A stretch of DNA of 64,000 bases from Rhizophagus clarus (taxonomy: Eukaryota; Glomeromycota; Glomeromycetes; Glomerales; Glomeraceae). Location: positions 496,001-560,000 of the forward strand of contig BLAL01000357.1 in the NCBI GenBank assembly GCA_015698045.1, read 5' to 3'. The notes under the pieces were generated by a model, which was not told the origin of the DNA, searched no databases, and was given only the letters and a program-made list of their open reading frames with translations. The position numbers and the translations under genes are program-made. Shown in pieces: positions 57,401 through 64,000 of this stretch. Numbering within the stretch: position 1 is the stretch's first letter; every line of letters starts with the position of its first letter.

Positions 57401-58297
57401 TCTACAAATACAATATATTAATAAAATTAGGAATCTTAAAAAAAAAAATTATTAATAAATTAAATATACCACATTCATAAGTTCTAATGCAATATTTTTT
57501 GGATCATTTAAATTCTTTAGAGTTACAATCATACTTTGATTTATTCTACTCCAATTTTGATTTTCATTATTCCAATAACTTATATTTCCATCAAACCAAT
57601 TTGCTCTATATATTTTCTTTTCTGTGATATATTTGATATTATATAATCTATCATAAGATATCCATTCCAATACTTCATAAAGGAAATGATGTGCTGATAG
57701 CTGAGTATCTTGAATAAAGCTATCAATATTATCATTGCCACTAGTCCAATTTTCAAAATTTTGTTGGAAATGAATTGCATGACATATAAAATTACATTTT
57801 TTACATTTGTCAGATAAAACCACCATATAAAATTTTGTTACTGGATTTTGAGTTATTCCATAAGGTTTATTAATCTACAAATACAACATATTAATAAAAT
57901 TAGGAATCTTAAAAAAAAAAAATTATTAATGAATTAAATATACCTCATTCATAAGTTCTAATGCAATATTTTTTGGATCATTTAAATTCTTTAGAGTTAC
58001 AATCATATTTTGATTTATTCTACTCCAATTTTGATTTTCGTTATTCCAATAACTTATATTTCTATCAAACCAATTTGCTCTATATATTTTCTTTTCTGTG
58101 ATATATTTGATATTATATAATCTATCATAAGATATCCATTCCAATACTTCATAAAATAAATGATGTGCTGATAGCTGAGTATCTTGAATAAAGCTATCAA
58201 TATTATCATTGCCACTAGTCCAATTTTCAAAATTTTGTTGGAAACGAATTGCATCACATACATAATTACATTTTTTACATATATTAAAGGAATCCAT
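54447..58297 (-). CDS. Kinase gene with six tandem N-lobe exons
   Basis: Predicted exons on the minus strand: 58297-57944, 57874-57470, 57401-56988, 56918-56502, 56432-56028, 55953-55528, 55447-54557 and 54487-54447. The first six encode 118-142-residue modules: a Cys motif (CKKCN..C), FQQNFENWTSGN, a YDRLYNIKYI block, YRANW, and a beta-3-like VTLKNLND, ending MNE or MNV. From the second exon on, each begins with a kinase hinge piece (YGITQNPVTKFYM). All six are phase 0 at both ends, and introns of 68-80 bases have GT..AG, so the joined frame stays open. Modules 1-5 read EKKIYRANW where module 6 reads GGFGKVYRANW: the glycine loop is gone in all five. Exon 7 carries the C-lobe with HRDLHIGN and a DMG motif. 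A frameshift (net loss of 4 bases) near 55082 lies before APEVLRG. Exon 8 ends QIDISQLNIN. Alternatives: decayed tandem copies in front of one kinase, or skippable exons. Confidence 0.6.
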
Positions 58298-58429
58298 TTA
58301 AAATTTTTCTACAAGACACATGAATAAAATAATGAAGTGACTAAAAAATCCTGTATTGAACAATGTTTATGCATAGTCAATAGTAATAAACAAAAAATTT
58401 GTCGTACAGTGTTTGATCATCCTAACCCG

Positions 58430-58640
58430 TGAAAATGACGTGATTATTAGGTGATCACCAGCATCGCCATAAAAAATATCACTACCACGTGATCAAGTAA
58501 AATATTTGTCTCCTCCTTTCATTTTTTTTATAAGTATTCTGGAGACGGTTTTATTAAAATGCGCAAATATGTATTCGTCACATAATATTTGTCACAGGAG
58601 AGCGGCACACTTAATTCCATTACGCCACACTTAATTTTAT
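58430..58640. mobile_element. Worn MITE related to the MULE-type element at 32.8 kb
   Basis: CCAGCATCGCCATAAAAAAT and CCACGTGATC here match the terminal repeat CCCCAGGATCGCCATAAAAT with CCACGTGAC at 32812. A later stretch (TTTTTTATAAGTATTCTGGAG) is the complement of sequence near 32943. Only one end is recognisable, so the copy is truncated or rearranged. Confidence 0.55.
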
Positions 58641-60369
58641 AATGCGGGCCAAACGTCAAACAATTTCGGATCTTGTGTAACAAAAACGGGTAGTATAGAG
58701 TGTATTCACAAAATTTTTTTCGTATTACTAATAGACTAAACGCTTTCAAATTGCTACAATAAAACAAAAAAAACTAAATTTCAAATGTTCTACGAAAAGA
58801 ATATAGGCTTATATGTTTTATACAAAAATTTAGCATTTTATATATTGCTTTTAACATTATTTTAAAAACAAAAATATAGAACAAAATGAATTTATTATAG
58901 CGTTTGTTAAAAATAAAGTATTTTTTTTTTTAATTTTGCTTAATTTTCTAATTTAAATAAAAAAAAAAAAAATACTAAATTAAGTATTAATGTACTTTTG
59001 GGTATCTATTAGGAGTGCAATTTAATACTCATTATCTTTTTTTCAATTACCAGAATTATTGCAAGAAATTTTTCCAGAACATTATAATTGTAAAATTTCA
59101 TGATTTAATCACTTGTCATTAGATGAGTTTCCTGGTGCTCCGGAATTGTTATTTAAAATTACATGCTGGATCAATATTAACAACAAAGGGAACTTGAAAA
59201 TGGAAAAGTTTGTCCGAAGAAAATTCTAAAACAACAAATAAAGTTATATTAATTTTTTCCTTTAATTGCTTTAAACAATCTATGGTTTCATGTTTTTTAT
59301 ATTATATTTTAAATTTTTTAAATATTAGTTATGCACGTCAGTATGTGATTGTATAGAAATGGTTTTTACTGTCAACATGCTGATATTGTAAGTATTAGAA
59401 AACAAACTCGAATAAAGCAACAAAGTGAAATAGTTCAATAATCATAGTACTGAATGTTTAGCCACTAAGACAAAATCTTTGCATCCATGCATGGCTAAAC
59501 TTTGTTTTAACTTAATCATCCAATTAATTTATTTCATTCTTTATCCTTTAGATCAATTCAGATTCAACAATATTATCATATAGTTATTATTTGAAAAAGG
59601 TTATAATGCTGTAACAGCATATCATTATTATGAACTCCAACTTGAATTGACAACAAATGAGGATGATTTGTAGTTGATTTTAACAGATCATGAAATAAAT
59701 CCTGATCATCGTTGTGGTAAATGTCTTTTTAGATTATATAGAATGAAAAATTTGGAACAAAAGAATGGAATAGATATGTGGCAGAAATATAAAGAAACCG
59801 TTGATAGATATAATCAAAATGAGAACGGTATTGCAAAACTTATTTCATAAGATTCAAGTATTAATCAAGAATTTATTGTAATAACCAAATTAACGTTAAC
59901 ATGTTTAACAAGCTGGTGAAATTTGTTATGTGGACGCATCATCTTCATTTGAATCAAATAATATTACATTCACATTCATTTAGACTAATAATGTAACTGG
60001 AGCATTACTGTTGGGAATAATTGCAACTTCGGAACAAACTGAAAAAACTTTATTTTTAGCGTTTAAATTTTTCAAGTAATTTTAACTGAAACATTTTTTT
60101 TTTGGACGGGTCCATTAATTGGTCCACAAATTATTATTATAGATGATGATACGGCCGAAAGAAATGCAATCAATAATACCTGGCCTAGTTCAAACCTGTT
60201 TTTATGCTCTACGAAAAAAGAATGTCCGGAAAATGTCCACGAAAATGTCCGGAAATTGTCCAGGTGCTTCAAAAATTGTTATGAAAATGTCCAGGAAATT
60301 TATCTATTTTGCTGTCTGGAATTTTTTGCATGCCCAGTTTTTTTTATACATGAAATTACCCAGACAAAT

Positions 60370-60680
60370 TCTAAACAAATAAACCCAACAAATTCCAGAC
60401 ATACAATATTCTGGACATATTCTGGACAAAATAAACCAAACAAATTCTGGACATAAAATATTCCAGACATATTCTGGACAAAATAAACCAAACAAATTCT
60501 GGACATAAAATATTCCAGACATATTCTGGACAGGGTAAACCAAACAAATTCCGGACATTTTAAATTCTGGACAAATTCTGGACAAAATAAACCAAACAAA
60601 TTCTGGACATTTTAAATTCCAGACAAATTCTAGATAAATAAAACCACCAAATTCCGGACATAATAAAATTCTGGACAAAT
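60370..60680. repeat. Tandem subterminal repeat, ~57-base unit
   Basis: Units of the form AATAAACCAAACAAATTCTGG followed by ACATAAAATATTCCAGACATATTC are repeated about six times. They alternate direct and inverted forms of the CCGGACAAATTCTGG core. Open frames of up to 124 residues on the minus strand (PEFVWF and LFGLFCPEYV repeats) are only translations of this array. Confidence 0.75.
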
Positions 60681-60787
60681 TCTAAACAAATGTTTCTAAG
60701 AATATAAAATTTTAAATTTTAAAAAAATGCAAAAAGCACAAAACTGATATTTATAACCACCCCCTGACGTAATAAGTAAAATTGAAG

Positions 60788-61861
60788 GCATCTGTGACAG
60801 GTTTTGTGGCAAATTGTGGCGCAGCAAAAAATACAAAAATAAAAATTTTTTCTTACACACTTTAACGTATAGATATAAAAGTTATATAATAGATGTAATT
60901 TTGGCTGCTCTGCAAGTTTACCTAGAGTGCTAAAGGCAGTTTTAAATGTCACTTTTGGTCTATTCAAATAAAACATTTTTTTCGCCAAATCTCACCCTAT
61001 AAAAAATAAGTGTCCGGATAATGTCCAGAAAATGTCCGGAAAAATTGTCTAAATAATTGTCCAGAAATTCTGAACACTGTGTGTCCGGAAACTATTCTGA
61101 AAACACTGCATTTTCGGGATATTAGGAATTTGTCCTGAAATTGTCCGGAAATGTATTTTCATAAAATTTTGCCACAAAAGATGATCAATGGATAGATGAT
61201 CATCATTATTCCTTAACCCAAAATTTTTATATCATAGATATATAGTATTTTTGCCTGCTCTGCGATTTTAATTAGAACGACAGAAAAGATTTTGAATGTC
61301 AGTTTTGTGCTTTTTGCATTTTTTTACAAAATTAATTTATCCTTTTTTGGAAATAATATCCAGAATTTGTCCTGAACTTTTTCATGTCTGGAATTTGTCT
61401 ATCTGGTTTTTTTACTATGTCCAGAATTTGTCCAGGTTTAACTGTCCAGAATTTGTCCAAAATTTTATACCGAACAAATACTGGACAAATTCTGGACAAA
61501 GTTAGGACATGTCAAAATTTTAAGTATCAGAAGTGTGTCAGACATGTACCAAAAAAGTGGACATTTTCCAGACACATCAGATTTATTCCGGACATTTTCC
61601 AGACATTTTTGATAACATTTTCTGGACATTTATTTTTATAGGGTCATTTTAGAAATGATCGGCAAAGATGATAAAATCAATCGTTTATATGTAAAGTCAA
61701 AAACGGCTTTTAAATCTGCTTTTCCAACTCTAAGTAAACTTGTAGAGCGGGTAAATACATCTAGGATAAAATTTTAAGAGCTCTATGATAAAAGGAAGAA
61801 TAGTTATTTCTCTTTTTCCAAATTGCCGCGCCACAAAACCTGTCACAGATTTCAGATATGC
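60788..61861. mobile_element. Non-autonomous MULE-type element nested in copy B
   Basis: Inverted ends GCATCTGTGACAGGTTTTGTGG and complement CCACAAAACCTGTCACAGAT, with the right end extended by TTCAGATATGC. A perfect 9-base target duplication AAATTGAAG lies at 60779-60787 and 61862-61870. Copy A at 22733 has this site unoccupied (AAAATTGAAGAGCAGCC). A 9-base duplication is the Mutator-superfamily signature. The interior is non-coding and itself interrupted at 60995-61643. Confidence 0.9.
60995..61643. mobile_element. CCCTATA-ended MITE, 649 bases, innermost insertion
   Basis: Ends CCCTATAAAAAATAAGTGTCC and TTTATTTTTATAGGG, with a target duplication TCA at 60992-60994 and 61644-61646. It is almost identical to 49821-50470 in reverse orientation (for example ATGATCATCATTATTCCTTA near 61195). 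It sits inside the MULE-type element, which sits inside CCCTA copy B, which sits inside the dead MULE. Confidence 0.9.
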
Positions 61862-63800
61862 AAATTGAAGAGCAGCCAAAAATGCTATCTATGATGTTAA
61901 TTCAAACTTTGGTTAATCGTGTAGGAAGTGGTAAACTCCTGCTGATCATCTGGGATAAAATTGGATTGTTCAGAATTCTGGAAAATTCCAGACAAATTTG
62001 AACCCGGACATATTCCGAACATCTGGAAACGCGCACATTTTGGAGCATTTTCTGGATTTACCAAACGTCCAGAAATTGTCTGTTTATTTTTCTGGACAAT
62101 TTCAGCATGAATTCTGGATGCATTTTTTTCGTAGGGATGTATTTTTTCATATCTTACGGGCATATTGGTGTTGGTTTTGGACACAAATTACCATATTAAT
62201 AAACAAGACATAAGCCACAGAACAAAAACAATGAACCATTTCAAAGAAATTTTATTCTCAAGATCTGAAAACGAAACATATAATAAATATAATGAATTTT
62301 CTATTTTATTTTATAATAGATATTCACAATTAGAAAGATATACTGAACAATTATGAAATAGAATAGAAGACTGGACAATAAGGTATATATTAGATATATT
62401 AATTTGCGGTAATCATACTCAAAATTATGCAGAAAGAGTATAGTAATTTTAAAAGATATTATTTATAATCAAATTCAAGCATCTAAATTGATTCAAATTT
62501 TCGATCTTGTTATTACATCAATAGATTCTTTTTATTGTAAAAAATTGCTTTCAATAGCTCATAACAGGTATGAAAGTTTCATATCAAAAAAAATTTTTGT
62601 TTACTGGATATGAAAAGTTAGTCCAAAAATTTTCATTGAAGGAGAATTTCATATAGTAGATATGAGTATTGGAATTTGTACTTGTTATAAAGATTAGATG
62701 GATCTCCTTGTCTGCAATTATGATAAAATCTATATTGAAGATGTAAATGGTGTTTCAATTTCATCAGAAGGACGCTTACAATTTGTTTTTTTTTCTCTTA
62801 GAAGCTTTGTTTGATATCAAATATTATGCCTCTTTGTATGAAAAAAAAAATCTTTATAATAAAAAAAATGAATTTTACAACTACATCCTTTTTTTTAAAT
62901 AACAATATTACAAACTTACAGTCTATTACTTCTGCATCTGATAGTAATATTATAGACAAAAATTCTCAATTAACCTACCAAAATGATCATGGTATGATAT
63001 TAATGTTAACGAATCTCCAGTTTACAATAGTGAAAACTTGATAATGATACTTGACGATGCGCTAGGTTCGAATTATCAATAGAATGGACAGAATTTATTA
63101 ATGAAGTTGATATGGATATTAAAAATGGAGATCTGAATTTTCAATATAGATTAAAAAGATTTGTTGACATACCAAAAAGCCAGAAATACATATTCAATAA
63201 GCAACTTTATTTTTACGAAATAATGAAATGACAAGAAAATTCTATAAAAAAATTGGAGAGATAGAAACAATAAACGAATAAAGGTATAAGTAACATCTAT
63301 ACAAAGAAGAAAAGATAATAATAGTAGTTCAAGATAAAAAATCAAAAAGACCTTTTGAAAATATAGAACTATTAAAAAGAAACATGCATTAGCAGAGTCA
63401 ATTAAACAAAATACAAAAAATGAAGGCCAATAGTTTATGTTATTTGAAGAAAGAATAAAATAATAAAGAATTTTACTAATTATACGAGTTACAATTGAAA
63501 TTATAATACAAATTTTTAACATTATCAATCGTCTAATATGATTTAAATAAAATAAATGAAATTAAATAAGGCTAAAAGTAATAAAATTTTTGTATAAAGC
63601 TTATAAAATACCTATATTTTCTTCTAGAACATGAAATTTAATTTTTTTTAAGTTTTTTTAGCAATTTGAACGCGTTTACTATGTTATAGCTTACGGTAAT
63701 TTAACGTTTAACGAAAAAAACTTTTTCTTAACTTCATTTTGGGGTGTACGTGAATACACTCTATACACCCTGTTTTTATTACATAAGATCCGAAGTGTAT

Positions 63801-64000
63801 TTAAATTCTTACTTAAGAGTATTACACAGCCTGTTTATGACTTGTACAGATCCTCCTTTTTGATATTTAATCGTTAAAATATATTTCTTTCGTTACATTA
63901 TATGAGTACGGTCATCTGTTGTAATTTACCTTCTAAATTCAACAACAAGAAGTTCCAAGACACATATAATAGGTTATTACATAACGTTATTATACAGTAG
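63801..64000. other. Window end, non-coding
   Basis: AT-rich sequence beyond the right MULE terminal repeat. Nothing recognised. Confidence 0.4.

Larger units (their letters stand above)
60207..62136. mobile_element. CCCTA-ended transposon, copy B, inserted in the MULE transposase
   Basis: Ends CTCTACGAAAAAAGAATGTCC and, at the right, CATTTTTTTCGTAGGG. The target duplication is ATG at 60204-60206 and 62137-62139. Its outer parts match copy A at 20525-22995, including CTATTTTGCTGTC.GGAATTTT and GATGTTAATTCAAACTTTGG. The left part carries about seven tandem units of a 55-60-base repeat (AAACAAATTCTGGACAT...) at 60370-60680. Two further elements are nested near its middle. No transposase. Confidence 0.85.
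59040..63190 (+). pseudogene. MULE transposase, broken and split by an insertion
   Basis: Recognisable parts in order: an N-terminal stretch with APELLFKITCWINI (59130-59190); a middle with KGYNAVTAYHYYELQLEL and DHRCGKCLFRLYRMKN (59595-59750); the DDE core with YVDASSSFESNNITF, TGALLLGIIATSEQTE (about 59929-60050) and QIIIIDDDTAERNAINNTWP (60125-60190); after the insertion, FHILRAYWCWFW (62146-62180), HFKEILFSRSENE and YNKYNEFSILFYNRYSQLER; then a SWIM-type finger remnant GICTCYK and a C-terminal DIKNGDLNFQYRLKRFVD (about 63115-63165). Many stops and frameshifts are present, for example after AYHYYELQLELTTNEDDL, so the gene is long dead. The single large insertion at 60207-62136 came later, into a codon before FHILRAYW. 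Confidence 0.8.
58664..63800 (+). mobile_element. Mutator-like (MULE) DNA transposon, decayed, with nested insertions
   Basis: The two ends match in inverted orientation: TCGGATCTTGTGTAACAAAA and ATAGAGTGTATTCAC at 58668-58710, AACGCTTTCAAATTGC near 58739, with complements at 63672-63796. Between them lies a decayed MULE transposase on the plus strand. The exact outer borders and target duplication could not be set. Without the nested 1.9 kb the element would be about 3.2 kb. The right terminal region contains an extra stretch (TTAACTTCATTTTGGGGTGTACG) absent at the left. Confidence 0.7.

Noticed and set aside
56138-58263. Set of 66-69-residue ORFs overlapping the kinase modules (MQFISNKILKIGL...)
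   Set aside because: They are the shifted frame of the tandem exons. Their similarity to one another simply follows the duplicated DNA.
60300-60680. ORFs of 99 and 124 residues with repeated PEFVWF and LFGLFCPE motifs
   Set aside because: They arise from the 57-base tandem subterminal repeat. The repetition is in the DNA, and the same array exists in other copies without the frames.
63055-63090. GGTTCGAATT as the T-arm of a tRNA
   Set aside because: No acceptor stem, D-arm or anticodon arm folds around it, and it lies inside MULE transposase remnants.

Overview
The window looks like nuclear DNA of an arbuscular mycorrhizal fungus close to Rhizophagus. It is extremely AT-rich and has short introns of about 60-80 bases. 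It carries lineage-expanded families seen in that genus: F-box/leucine-rich proteins that open LNKD.LFLIFEELQDDSK, kinases with a Cys-rich N-terminus followed by a WTSGN block, a kinase-Sel1 protein, a hemocyanin-type di-copper protein, and decayed MULE, hAT and other transposons. The species call comes from family recognition, not from a search.

Layout. 0.3-4.3 kb holds an intact F-box gene and a decayed paralogue whose upstream region carries a retroposon. 6.87-13.29 kb is the left arm of a large inverted duplication. Its partner lies at 39.37-44.94 kb plus 53.70-54.33 kb, so the right arm is split by about 8.8 kb of other DNA. Between the arms lie, in order: a 260-base tandem satellite (13.4-14.5 kb), an F-box fragment, a decayed hAT transposon (16.7-20.2 kb), a CCCTA-ended transposon with a pyrimidine-rich element nested in it (20.5-23.0 kb), the di-copper hemocyanin/prophenoloxidase-like gene (23.9-26.1 kb, minus), kinase debris, a two-domain chromate-family transporter (30.2-31.9 kb, plus), a repeat-built inverted element, a dead M20-family peptidase with a hAT-type MITE in it, and an intact kinase-Sel1 gene whose catalytic loop has lost its aspartate (36.5-38.6 kb).

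The block that splits the right arm contains a fossil fragment of a DIRS-like element, a dead F-box gene split by a 650-base MITE, and a second intact F-box gene (51.9-53.4 kb). Beyond the arm, 54.4-58.3 kb on the minus strand is the most unusual locus. Six tandem exons of 118-142 codons each encode the Cys-rich N-terminus plus part of a kinase N-lobe. All are bounded by phase-0 introns with good splice sites and all stay in one frame, and they lead into a single complete C-lobe. Five of the six modules share the same loss of the glycine loop. The last 5 kb is a decayed MULE holding three further elements nested inside one another. The target-site duplications of the nested elements can be read directly.

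Intact-looking host genes: two F-box genes, the di-copper gene (first exon unresolved), the chromate transporter and the kinase-Sel1 gene. The kinase array is intact except for one frameshift near the end of its activation segment. No operon-like logic links these genes. The organising features are tandem duplication, nested transposition and the large inverted duplication.
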